This document shows, in pieces, positions 32,857 to 43,671 of a DNA stretch of 64,000 bases. The stretch spans positions 744,001 through 808,000 of the forward strand of contig JAJTUP010000023.1 of assembly GCA_021399435.1 (NCBI GenBank), written 5' to 3'. Source of the stretch: Diaporthe sp. PMI_573 (lineage: Eukaryota > Ascomycota > Sordariomycetes > Diaporthales > Diaporthaceae). Made by a program: the position numbers and the translations under genes. Each line of letters opens with the position of its first letter. Position 1 is the stretch's first letter. Under the pieces are notes generated by a model, which was not told the DNA's origin, searched no databases, and saw only the letters and a program-made list of their open reading frames with translations.

Positions 32857-33488
32857 TTTAATGGCGGCTGCAGCTGCGAAGCCTCAGCAAACGGCTGGGA
32901 TGCAGCCTTGGAGAGGTCAATGGTCTGCTCTCATAGCACATGCACAGGTCAAAAAGCGGCCAAGCGGCCAAGGGGTTAGAAGGAGTCGGGCGGTTGAGAA
33001 GGTTATCACAAGTCGATGGTGGGATGCAGTTCTTATCGAAGATGGGATTTCTGATTGAGCTGCGTTTGAAGCTGTCGCGATTTCGGCGGAGTCCTTACCC
33101 CAGACTTTCCTTCTGGGGCCGATCATATAATTGCCTTGCAGGGATTATCAGCCTCAAGCAGGCGCTAATGATGCCCGCCGCCCAGTGCCCAGTGCCCAGT
33201 GCCCAGTGCCCAGCGCCTGGCGGATGCGGCTGCGAGAAGTTTGCCTGCCGGGGAGCAGTCCGGTACGATGCCCAATGAGACGGCAGTCATTTGAGCTTCC
33301 TTCGCGATTTTCGATGAGCGCATTGATCTGCGCCAAAGGCTGTTCCTGCTTCACGGTCCTCCAACTCAGGCCCATATGCCATGATCACGACACTTATGGC
33401 TTTATGTAAGTACAATTGGTACTGCCTAGCATTTTGTACCAAGCTAATCGACTTGCAGAGTTACTGGCTCTCCACCACCCTCGCCATC
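32857..33488. other. Divergent promoter region with a possible 5' UTR intron
   Basis: Shared upstream region of ppg1 (minus) and the small plus-strand gene at 33489. A GTAAGT donor at 33406 and a GACTTGCAG acceptor near 33459 fit a UTR intron; if spliced, the short ATG frame at 33381 stops at once. Confidence 0.5.
33181..33215. repeat. Short 7-bp tandem repeat
   Basis: Five consecutive copies of cccagtg, the last with one change (cccagcg). Likely a replication-slippage microsatellite in the divergent promoter. Confidence 0.9.
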
Positions 33489-33875
33489 ATGCCACCCCAT
33501 CTTCACCCCAGGTCCCGAATGACCTCGTCTCTATTCGCGACCACCATGCTTGCCAGCTTCCTTGTGGTCGGACTCCCACACGTACTCCCTTGTCCTGCCC
33601 CGCGGATAACATACGCCGATGGGGAGATAGTGGAGGACGAAAACGGAAGGAGGAGGCGGAGGCGGAGGGTGCAGCAGCAGAGTCAAGAGGTTCAGGGCGG
33701 AGTTGTACAATTCAACAACATAACCCAGGAAGACCTGGTCGACCATGAAGGGAACAGGAACAAACGCGAATGCCCCGTACCCAAGCCTGGTGGAAAATTC
33801 GGGGAGCTTCTAGGCTTCAAGCAGTCGGGCAAGCCTCAAACCACCGACAACAGCACACAGGACCGCACGTTATAG
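33489..33875 (+). CDS. Small fungal membrane protein, unrecognised
   Basis: 128 residues from the ATG at 33489. A hydrophobic N-terminal segment (residues about 12-32, SSLFATTMLASFLVVGLPHV) looks like a membrane anchor or mitochondrial/ER signal, and is followed by LPCPAPRITYADGE. A very basic run (GRRRRRRR) comes next, and the chain ends in RECPVPKPGGKFGELLGF. The strongly patterned ends, CPAPR and CPVPKPGG, suggest a conserved short protein rather than a chance frame. I do not recognise the family. Topology would place the basic part on the side opposite the N-terminus. Confidence 0.65.
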   Translation: MPPHLHPRSRMTSSLFATTMLASFLVVGLPHVLPCPAPRITYADGEIVEDENGRRRRRRRVQQQSQEVQGGVVQFNNITQEDLVDHEGNRNKRECPVPKPGGKFGELLGFKQSGKPQTTDNSTQDRTL

Positions 33876-35551
33876 CAGGCCGAGGTCAGACGACCCTACA
33901 TGTCGGTGCATACGATCCTCATTGGGCCATGTCCGACATTCATCATACCGTGTTCCTCGGCCATCCGATCTGAGGACTCTCGGGAATATATCCCGTATAA
34001 CAGCTTCACTCCTCGAACGCGACGCGTTGTCGATCGCCCCATAAATCGAAGAATTCGAATGGTTCGGGGATCAATTGTACATCTCCCGAATTTGATACTG
34101 AAAAATAGACATGGGGTTCAGATGCAGATGGGAAAATATTAGGGCCGACCAAGAATCGGACCAGCTCCCACTGGAGCATCTGGAGTCGAATACCACGATA
34201 TAGAAACTTCAATACGAAACCACTCCCATCACAGTCCTCATTTGTGATTTCATGTGGAAGCGGCCAGGTGCCTCAGGAGCGACCTTGTCACAAGTTGCCG
34301 TCGGTGTCCAATTGGGTTTGCTCAATCCAACACAGCCAGCAGCCGGGAGCCTCGGACTGCGCTGAGAAACAAGCAGAGCAAAGACGATCTTCCATCATGT
34401 CGCTTGAGACGGTATCCTACCCCATATTGTATTTGTTATTAATTCGGCGGTAACCCAGATCATCCATACAAACCCCGTCATCGCCCAATGGAATGCACGA
34501 GACCTGTTCAGCCCGCAACGATGAGTTTGACACAGGTTTGGGCCAAGATTTTCTTTGACAGTCACTCACATGATCAATACATCACTATGCAGCGACTTGA
34601 ATTCCATATCCTGACAGGCGACAGAGTCGCATGGCTGGACAACCCCCCCGAAATGAGACAGGGAGTTCTTGGCTGTGGCTCTGCGTCGATCTTTGGGGTT
34701 GATGAGTGTCGCGGATCGCGGATCCCTCACCGACGCACCCGCTCACGTACTCCGCAGTACAAAGTCGAGATTTTCAAGCTTCACCGTGGATCCCCCAAAG
34801 TTTAGATGTATCTCGATCTCAGGTACGATCATGTTTATTTTTCGGTGAATATTGAGATGACTTGGTTGATGCTTTTTCACTAGTCTTCAACACCGTAGCT
34901 TGGAAATTGCCGCAGTGCTGACAGTTGCAACGGATCCTGCCCATGAGAAAACACGGCACAGGATATGAATCTTAAGCTCACACAGAAGTTCGCCTACCAG
35001 ATCTCGTCTGGTCTGAAAAAATGGACCGCTGTCATCTCAACACCCTACCCGGTGACAACTGGGGCGAACAGACTATCTGGTTGAACATGTCTGGGCCCCA
35101 AACGAGGGCAAGGGGACCGGGAATGTACTTACCGGCCTCTGCATATGCGGCTTTAGTATAGTCTTGGCTCAACACCATCAAACGCCATCAACAGCCGCCG
35201 TACTGGATACTGCAAGGCTTTGGGCGGGTTTCATCGACAAAATCACCGTGATCCGACGTGATCGTCAGTATTCGTGGCACCCTCTCATGGCTTGGCGGAG
35301 TATGCATCGTCTGCTCTGACTTATAAGTGTTGCCCAGGCGCATGTCTGTCATGTGCACTCTGCTCCTCATCCACGGGAAACCATTCTTCTTAACTTCTTC
35401 TTGTAATTCATTTTCTTAGTCACTCTTTCAAGAGGTGAGTAACTGGTGTATTCTCTATTTGGAAGACAGCGGGGACTGACCATCATATTCAGCTGTGCTC
35501 TCAAAAGTCCTGTCTTTATACAACACTATCACTAAATCAGGCCCACTCAAA
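33876..35551. other. Intergenic region upstream of the secreted-protein gene
   Basis: No gene is seen. The right end holds the promoter and the 5' UTR, with one intron, of the gene at 35552. A cttataag motif near 35320 is TATA-like. Confidence 0.5.
35435..35492 (+). promoter_or_regulatory. 5' UTR intron
   Basis: GAG|GTGAGT donor, GACTGACC branch-like site and TTCAG acceptor (58 nt), followed by exon sequence ctgtgctc. The same exon start follows each of two UTR introns of the related gene at 39398. Confidence 0.7.
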
Positions 35552-36801
35552 ATGAAGTCACTCGCGATCCTTCTCCTCGCTGGCCTTGCTGTGGCCACCC
35601 AGGAAGCTGGTGCCCAGGCGGCAGCAGGCAACGCGACCGACGTCCAGCAAGGCGGTGATGCCGTTGCGGAAGCAGGCAACAACTCGACCGAAGTCAACCA
35701 AGGAGCCGATGCCAACGCAGAAGCAGACAAGGAGAACAACAACAACAATAATGAGGAGAACAACAACAACAACAACAATGAGGAGAACAACGCAGCCAAT
35801 GAGGTCATCCAAATACAGAATGGCCAGCAATGCATCAACCTCGAAGCCGTGAACGACCCAAAGTGCGTATCCATCCATCTCTCCGAGTGTCACACATGTC
35901 ATACTAACACGTTCTTCCCACAGCTTCGACCCTGCCTCGCTTAACCTGGGCAATATGCAACTGGGTGGCCTGAACCTGGGCAACATCAACCTCGCCGACC
36001 CCATCTCTCTGGCCTTTGGCATTGACCAACTGATGGGTGGCTTCTGCCTGGGGCAGCTCGTCGACGTGAACACCCTCCTTGCCCTGGGGCTCCAGAACCA
36101 GCAGCAGATGTTCCTCGAGCTCGCCCAGATCGCCCAGCTCCAGCAGCTCGGCCTCGTGAACGTCTTTGGCGCGCAGAACCTGGTCCAGTCGAACCTCTTC
36201 TCCGGCGGGGCGTTTAACATCCTCAACGCCGGTAGGTTCTCTCTTCTGCTTACCTCTCACCACGTCATCAACGGTCTTGGGACAGCAGGCTGACTTGTGT
36301 ACAGGTATTATCAAGCGTGAGGCTGGAAAGAAGCCGGCAAACCTCAGGGAGCGCCGGGATGATATGGTCAAGAGGCAATGCAATGTCGCAAACGCTGGCC
36401 AGGCGGCCAACATCCAGAACCTGCCTCCTTGTCAGGCGGAGAACAATGATCAACAGAACCAGGACCAGCAGAATGCTGAGGAGCAGGCAAAGGCCGAGGA
36501 GCAGGCGAAGGCTGAGGAAGCGGCCAAGGCTGAGGAGCAACAGAACGCTGAGGAGCAACAGAACGCTGATGAGCAGCAGAACGCTGATGAGCAGCAGAAT
36601 GCTGATGAGCAGGCGAACGCTGAGGAGCAGGCAAAGGCCGAGGAGCAGCAGCAAGCCGAGGAGGAGCAGAATGCTGATAAGAACGCTGACGAGAACGCCG
36701 AAGCGGCTGCTGGAGAGGACGCTGAGGCAGCCGCTGGCGAGGATGCTGAGGCAGCCGCCGGAGAGAAGGCTGAAGCGGCTGCGGGCGAGAAGGCGGCATA
36801 G
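35552..36801 (+). CDS. Secreted low-complexity protein with Leu/Asn/Gln core and Glu/Ala/Gln repeats
   Basis: Three exons: 35552-35862, 35924-36231 and 36305-36801, with introns of 61 and 73 nt. The product is 371 residues. A signal peptide (about 1-19) is followed by a Glu/Asn-rich region with two poly-Asn runs. A Leu/Gln/Asn-rich core follows (LGNMQLGGLNLGNINLADP, LLALGLQNQQQMFLELAQ). Two dibasic sites come next, IIKREAG and MVKRQC, fitting Kex2 cleavage. The tail consists of about a dozen imperfect NAEEQ/NADEQ/KAEEQ pentapeptides and then four AEAAAGE heptads. The core aligns with the 153-residue protein at 39398, so the two are paralogues. Role unknown; cell wall or extracellular matrix is a guess from composition. 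Confidence 0.85.
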
Positions 36802-39055
36802 AAAGCCGACGCGGATCAGGGAGGCGTGGATCTGCCGCGCTGGAATCGCGGTAGGACAGCATTGGATAATGAGTCACGAGCATTTAAATTTGATACCACC
36901 AGTCTGCAAAAGCGGAACCAGTGCCATCTTGATACACATTGGCGTGACCATGAGATATGTTTTCCAACTGTACGCAATACTCCTGCTGCATTGGACGCTG
37001 TGAAACCACGAACTCTTCACTATGTGAGGGCTAAACAACACTACATAGGTGTGGGTGCGGTTTGGTGAGGACGGTCGACTAGGTCTTGAGCTTGAGGAAA
37101 CTCAGCAAGAGACAGGAGCGAAAAGCTTCATACTCGTGCACATTTTTGCTATATAACGGTACACATGTATACAATTTCACTCGAATTTACACAGGTACAG
37201 AAGCCCTCGACCTCCAGGTGGATATGTCAGAGTATCGGTGCTGCTTTACTGGAAAATCTTGCCAGAACCAACCGCACAGCTCTGAATGGTCGGTCGTGTG
37301 TCTTTCAACGCGCTTGGCAGTGGTCAACACTTGACTTGCAAGGAATTTCTGCCTAGACCTAAGCCTCAAGCCAACGTCTGATGTCGACTGCCGTCCTAAC
37401 CGTCTACCAGATCCATCTCTGCCGATGGTAGTACTCGCCATGGGGCGAATGGGATGAGCCCCCAAGTCACACCGCACCGCACCGGACGGTCCGGGCGCAA
37501 CCGCCTGAACGGCTTCGTCGTCTCAAGAAGCTCGGATGAGAGGGGATTCCGGATGACAACTGTCAACGTATGGCTGGGCTGAGAGGGCATGGACGGCGAT
37601 GACACCATTGTATACTATGCCATGTTATCGCACCTAGCCACCTGCATCAAGTTTTCTGGCTGCGACAGTTTGAGATGGGGATCACGGCCGAAAAGAGCAT
37701 GGTGCGACTCAGGTTGGTGTAAGCGACGTGGGATTTGGACTGGGGCTTGGGGCGGCGGCTGGGGTGGCCCCCTGCTGGGCGGGCATAGCTTAATGGGCTC
37801 TGGGCCACTGAATTCAGCCCAGTGCAAACCCAACTTCAACCTCACCTCTCTCTCACCTCTTTCCCCACCTGGCAATGACAAGCTCATGCCCAGTGATTGT
37901 CCGGTCCTTCCATCTGACCATGTCTGCTTGGCCTCCCCTGACCGCCATTGGCAGGGCAATGCCAACTCTCGTCCGAGCACCATAGCCCTGGCGCTACGGG
38001 GAATTTGACTGACAGTTGCTTGACGTCGAAAATGGGGCAAGGCGACAGCAGTTGGCTCCAATGACTGGATGACAGAAATCTGTCTGTCTTTTCCTTTGTC
38101 AGTCTAGCAATCCCACGGTACTACCCGTTAATCAGTCATTGTGGCTGGATAGTCACATGGCCTCCTTGAGAGAATAATCCTTCTCTCAAGTGACCATCGT
38201 CAATTGCTTCACTTCATCCGGCCTATTCGTCCGTATGGCCTGCCGTCTGAACAGAACCACATGGCATGCCGAGCTGGACACGCTTGGCTTAGTCAAAAAG
38301 CCGGCGAGGCGGTCGGAATTTTCAATGCTCAAACATAATCCACACCCACCCATGGCGGCGATCAAGTGAACCATTCGCCTGGGGTCCTTGATCCTGCCAA
38401 GCTGGAAGCTCGGCCGATGTTTCTGCCACCCAGCCTGCCCAATGCAAGGCCCTATCAACAGCGTCAAAGCTGCAGCTCAAGTCCTCCCCCAGCGGTAGCA
38501 TCAGCGATTAAGGTTATTTCGCCACCCTGGCATCTGCGCCCTCGTTTCTGCAGGATCCTTGGGGAGCCGGTACGGAGAGGAGGGTCCTGTTAGTCCTTGG
38601 CCCGTCACCTCCCGGCCACGATAGCTTCCGCGTGTGTCAACTTGGTAGTCGCAACCAACGATTGAGCTCTGGGCGCACCCCATCGCCTCCAACAGTCATG
38701 TCTTGGACGGCGAGGAACATCCGAGCTAGGGGCTCCTGCTCTATCTCGCCAAGTCGTCCTATTTGCCGTCGTCCCGTCTCTCAGCCCGCCTGCTGTGTAG
38801 TGCCAGCGCGGCAGGGTATTGCACCATGCTTCTGTTTACCACAATTCACCCCATGATTATGCACCCTGGCCTACCCATATAGTCTCATCCCTGCCGTTTA
38901 TCTGCCTACCCATGCAGTCTGATACGCAACGGAAGACTCCTTCACTACACATCCGGATATGCTTTGTCGTTTGATCAATCTTGGCATACGGTTCATCGCT
39001 CATCCGTCCCAAGACCCCAGGTCTATCATACTCGTCCCCATACTCGTCCCCATCT

Positions 39056-39064
39056 GTATATAAC
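39056..39064 (+). promoter_or_regulatory. TATA box
   Basis: gtatataac lies about 110 bp before the first UTR donor of the gene at 39398, a usual place for a strong fungal core promoter. Confidence 0.45.
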
Positions 39065-39173
39065 ATCCCGTGTGGTCGTGTTCCAATAGCCTCTGTTTTG
39101 TTGTCATCATCCACACCAAAGCATCTTCGGTCTTCAAGCCTTTTCCATTCACTCTACAGTCGTTCCTTCTGAG

Positions 39174-39366
39174 GTAAGCGCATCTCCTCCACTACCTCCT
39201 CCTCCTCCTCAAGGGTGGGCATTGGTAACTAACTTACTCATCAGCTGTGCTCACTGTTCTATTCCACGTTCCTTCGATACCCATTTACCTGAACTTGAGG
39301 TGAGCATACCCGCCTTGAATCAACAGGCCCCGACCCAGCCATCATGACTAACAACAACATCTTCAG
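39174..39366 (+). promoter_or_regulatory. Two consecutive 5' UTR introns with matching ends
   Basis: Intron a is 39174-39244 (GAG|GTAAGC, branch TAACTAAC, acceptor ATCAG). Intron b is 39300-39366 (GAG|GTGAGC, branch GACTAAC, acceptor TTCAG). Both acceptors are followed by ctgtgctc and the short exon between them is 55 nt, so the unit looks duplicated in tandem. Confidence 0.7.
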
Positions 39367-39397
39367 CTGTGCTCCTAATCCACTTTTTAATTTCAAA

Positions 39398-39927
39398 ATG
39401 AAGTTCTCTACCATCTTCGCCGGTGCTCTCGCCGCTGTCGCCTCCGCCGCTCCCACCGAGAAGCGCGGACAGCTGGACATCTCCCAGCTCAACAACCTTC
39501 AGAGCTTCAACTCCCTGGACATCAACTACCTGAACCGCATCAACTCCCTGGACCTGCAGCTCCTCAACACCCTGGCTGTCCAGAACAACTTCAACGCCCT
39601 CGCCTTCCAGGGTCTGTTCCAGAACCAGGCCTTCGACGTCAACGCCCTCCTGCAGCTCCAGCAGCTCCAGACCGTCCTCCAGCTCGGCCAGCTCGGCGTC
39701 TTCAACGCCTTCGACCTCTCTAGCCTGAACCTCCAGGCCCTGCAGCTCGGTCTCATCAACAACGTCGGCGCCTTTGACCTGGGCTCGCTCATTGACCAGT
39801 CCCTGGTCCCTCAGATTACTGCCATCTCTGAGCAAACCAGTATGTTCCATCATTCCCCCATGCAGTAACACTACGAGAGACAAACATCACTGACACACTT
39901 GACACAGTTGTTGTTGCCAAGGAGTAA
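39398..39927 (+). CDS. Small secreted Leu/Gln/Asn-rich protein
   Basis: Two exons, 39398-39839 and 39908-39927; the 68-nt intron (GTATGT...CACAG) joins SEQT to IVVAKE and the stop. The product is 153 residues with a signal peptide (1-18), a TEKR dibasic site directly after it (Kex2-type), then a regular run of Leu, Asn, Gln and Phe in which SLDxxxLNxLxxx-like units recur (LDINYLNRINSLDLQLLN, FNALAFQGLFQ). No cysteine occurs in the mature part. The regular hydrophobic spacing suggests a beta-solenoid or amphipathic assembly (inference). It is the shorter paralogue of the protein at 35552. Codon use is very biased to C-ending codons, which fits high expression. Confidence 0.88.
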
Positions 39928-41113
39928 TTTCATTTCATGGGATAATTACAAGGGGCATTTGACAGGGAGGAAGAGGAGAGGTACTTGGGGGACCCGAGCA
40001 GATCGTCTTTGTCCGTCACATGAAGAAACGATACATTCATGGTAAATAATACTACGATCACTGTCAAGGCTCGAGGTCTTGTGTTGTGAGATGCGGAAGG
40101 CGATCGGGTTTTACTACTACTACTATTCATTACTACTTGTCTTGTGTGCTAGTTTACCCTTTCAGGTGGTTTAGACCAACATTTTTGGAATTACTTTTAC
40201 ATAAGAGGCAGATGGTTGGGAAATCGCAGATGCTGGCTGGCTAGCTTCGAGGCTCTCAGTCATCTTAGCTTTTGCCGCTTGCTTGCTTGCTCTCGGGAAA
40301 TATACTGGACATTTTCCGACTTTCACGATCATTGACTTTTGCCTTGTGTGATTTCCATCATGCGGGACTTGAACTGATGTGCAACAGAAAATCATGGAAA
40401 TTCGTTACCGGCGATCAACACAACCGGCAAGTGTGGGGATGGCAGCGAGATCTCCGAGGCCAGGCCCGCATCTCCTGACCCACACCGCAAAGGGGAGGCC
40501 TCGACGACCAAGGTCCAAGTGGACTAGTGTACAGGACCCAACACGCAGGCGGCCAAGCTTTTTTTCCAGCCCTGTCTGGCAACTGACGTCTGTCAACAAG
40601 GAAGCCAGCTTGGGAGGAAAAGAAATGCCCTATGCCAAGACCACAGCAAAAGCTTGGCGTCGCATTGGCGTCTGATGGGCATATTCATCGACAGCTGCCA
40701 TCCGAAACTGAAACGCCTGAAAACGCGGGGGAGGACACGACTTTCATCGGAGCTTTTGGCTTCCGCCCCCAGAGAGGGGCAGGGCTGCCAGGAGGCTCAA
40801 TGCTAGGGAAGACCTTGGGTGTGATTTTGATCTAGGGTGTGATTTTTCACTCCTGGGCCGAGTGCAGACTTGGCCCTTGTCATCCCGACAACGTTGGAAC
40901 CCCTGTTGGCCATGCCTCCATCGACGGTACCTTTTACTTTGTCCCTATCAATCCCATCTGCCCGAAGTCATGCCCCGCCATTTTCAAGGCAGTCGACCGA
41001 AGATGTGATGGAAGACACCCACTGGAGAGAATGCCCCTCCCCCGGATTTGACCTCCCCTCCATTCCCCTTCCCTCGAACTCCCCGTGGGCCCTCCTTGCG
41101 GCCCTCCTACCCA
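39928..41113. other. Intergenic region, nothing recognised
   Basis: It lies between the ends of the secreted-protein gene and the Hsp70-like gene. A few CTACTA and TTGC microsatellite-like runs occur near 40110 and 40275. No gene is supported. Confidence 0.5.
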
Positions 41114-43671
41114 TTATGCAAAGTGCTCCACGACCGCGCGGAATTCCGGCCTCGCCAGCTCCGCAGACCCAAGTGAGGAAGTGCTGTTGAAATAAAACCC
41201 GTCAAAACCTCGAACACCAGGAAAGGGGGAAGGAGACCCGGCCCGAGAATGAAGCCCACCCACTCCGCTCCAACAGCTCAACTCACCTGGCATGGCTCAC
41301 GAGGTCACTGCGCAGGCCACTAACGCCCGAGACCGACCCCACGGGGCTGCTTCCGCTCACGCTGCCCGTGTCAGCCACCGCGGCGCCGTGGCCGTTTGCC
41401 GTCTGGTCAGATACCCCTCCTACTCCCCCTTCTCCCTGCCCATTTTGCCCATTTTGCCCATTTTGCCCGTTTTGCCCATTTTGCACAGCCCCAAGACCTG
41501 CCCCTTCCTCATCCCACGTGACTTTGATGGGCTCGTGGTTCTTGGAGAAGCGCTGCCCGTTGAACCACAGCTCGAAGGTCAGGTCCGCCGCGCCTACCAG
41601 CGCCCTTACCTCGTACGTGCAGCTATACCAGCGCGCACTGCGCGAGAACAGGGCCCGTGGCCTCTTCTTCTGCTTCCTCAGCTCCAGCTCGCGGTCCCGC
41701 ACCCCAGAGAGATCAGACCGGACAGTGCAAAGCAGCTTCGCTCCGGCTATTGGTTTTCGCGTGTCTGTCGTTAGTGGGCTTGTTCTTTTCTATTTTTTGA
41801 TTTGCTCCGTGCATTTGTGGGTGAGGGGTTGGACGCCTTACAATCGCTCATGCTGACTGGGAGAAACTCCCTTTCCGAGTGAGATATCACTATGACGGAG
41901 TCCCAGTGCCGTACGGTGCTCCCCTTTGCTATCTTCTGGCAGAAAGCTGATATTATCGGCACGTTTGGATCTATGTCATCGCCCTTGATATTTCCCAAGT
42001 CAGCATGGTCCCTCCAGGGTTTCTCGACTTTGGCCTCGTACCTTCCTGATGAGCCAGTCTATTTGGCTCATGGCATAGACCTGGCCGTCGAGGGGATCTG
42101 TCTTCAGCTCCTCCTGGAAGTGTATTTCTGGATGATACTTCATCTTGCACATGACGCCGTAGCTCGCCCTCGCCTTTCGCGTGGCAAGCACGGGCTTATT
42201 GCCACTTTCCAGTTTCTGCAGTCTGTCAAGTATCAAGCCCTTGACCACGACGAGTTGAGGATCATGTGCCTGTACAATCTTGACATTCACTGCACTGGGG
42301 TGAGGATTGAGCGATAGATCTTGCTGGAGGCGGTCTCGTACGTATGCGGAGCTACCGAGCCCACCCGACAGTATCAAGAATCGCTGGTCCAGATGTCAGT
42401 GACGATATATCCGGTGCCAGTGGGGACTTCACACTTACAACTTGAGGGTTACCAAATGCCTTGACTCGCACAAAATCGAGCTGCTCCCTGATTTTCTTGA
42501 GCATGCCGTTGATATGTGGGTCGAATATCGACTGCATGTCTTCCCTGTTCGAACATTAACATCAGCTCAAGCTACCAGCGTCGGTGAGATTGCGCGTGCC
42601 ACTTGCCTCGTCAACAGGAATCTACCGGACTCGATGCCGGCTCCCTCGTGGTTAAAGTTATACCCAACACCCTCCATCGGCAGCTTGTATATTTCTGCGT
42701 TATACACGCGCTCCCCAAACTTGTGTTTCGTTGTCCTGAACTTGTCGCCCCGGACCAGTTTCTCAATGCAGTCCGGTGGGAGCTGGTCGACTAGCTCGGA
42801 GAACGGAAACACCCTGTCCTCGACGAGATCAAGAAAAGCACGGTCTATCAGTGTCGACCCGATACCCACACCGTCGACCTGCGTCAGCTGCTTCAGGGTC
42901 GGGAACGGCTCCCTGGTCTCCACCACCTGCATCAGGGCGAAGTCGGTTGTCCCCCCTCCAGCGTCCACCGATAGGAAGATATCGTCCTTCTCGAAGCTAA
43001 CCGCCGTCGACTTGATCGTTGCCACCGCGGCGGCCTCGGATTCTGTCAGGTCTACGGTGGATTTGTGCCTGGGACCCTCGGTGCCGAATCCTGCATTCGA
43101 GATGGCAGCCTTGAAGATGTTGATGATCTCAAAGCTTCTCCATGTCGTCGGAACGCTGAAGAGGAACTCGACAGCGAGGTCTTTCCACCCTGTGAAAGGC
43201 CCGATGCCCGTCTGATGCTCTATGGTTGACTTGACGTGGACGTAGACTTCGCGGAGGTAGTCTGTGACAAACTTCTGGGCTTGCCCGACGGACTCCGGAG
43301 CACCCTGGATCCCCTTTATTTGCGCCTCGAGGAGATTCATCTTGTCGAGGAATATCTTGAAGAACTCCCTACGCCTGATCTCATAATCATCGTCATCCTC
43401 GCAGATGAACCCCCAAGACGTCGGCCTTTCGTTTCGGCCATAGACCAGGCAAGTGTGGACCTTCTGCTCGTTCCTTGTTGAGCACCCTGGCCAGTTGTAG
43501 ATGACTTGTATGGGGCTCTGAAGGGCATTAGTAGCCTGCGGGCGGGCCCAGGCCACACCTTCTCGTGTGTTAGCCGGAAAAGGCCAATGCCCGGGTGGGA
43601 GAAGACTTGCCTGTGAATGTCGTCCCCAAGTCCACCGCCACAACGATATCCGGCCTCGTGCTGGACTCCAT
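41114..43671 (-). CDS. Hsp70-like ATPase of the fungal HSPA12-like group, seven exons
   Basis: Exons: 43671-43611, 43558-42607, 42544-42439, 42383-42042, 41983-41842, 41746-41287 and 41183-41114. All phases agree and give 710 residues. The actin/Hsp70 nucleotide-binding signatures are present: VAVDLGTTFTGVAWA at the start, SVDAGGGTTDFALMQ near residue 220 and FLILSGGLGSSAYVRD near 375. The C-terminus has no canonical Hsp70 peptide-binding domain, as in other fungal proteins of this kind. Introns 1 (43559-43610) and 2 (42545-42606) appear to use GC donors, both AG|GCAAGT. The last intron (41184-41286) skips an apparent TGA and leads to a 23-codon exon ending EFRAVVEHFA. Exon 6 encodes five Asn-Gly-Gln triplets. 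Substrate unknown. Confidence 0.9.

Larger units (their letters stand above)
36802..39397. other. Long intergenic region between the two secreted paralogues
   Basis: Frames are present but short and without family resemblance. The right 350 bp carry the promoter and two UTR introns of the gene at 39398. A short duplication (actcgtcccc twice) lies near 39030-39052. Confidence 0.5.

Noticed and set aside
35558..36226. Minus-strand frame of 222 codons
   Set aside because: Antisense of the secreted protein; it spans that gene's intron and its poly-Val/Leu run is the complement of poly-Asn codons.
39320..39883. Minus-strand frame of 187 codons, Val/Glu/Leu-rich
   Set aside because: Antisense of the small secreted protein, whose signal peptide and splice sites are clear.
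41292..41856. Two plus-strand frames of about 160 codons
   Set aside because: Antisense to exon 6 of the Hsp70-like gene; their CPF-type repeats mirror the Asn-Gly-Gln triplets.
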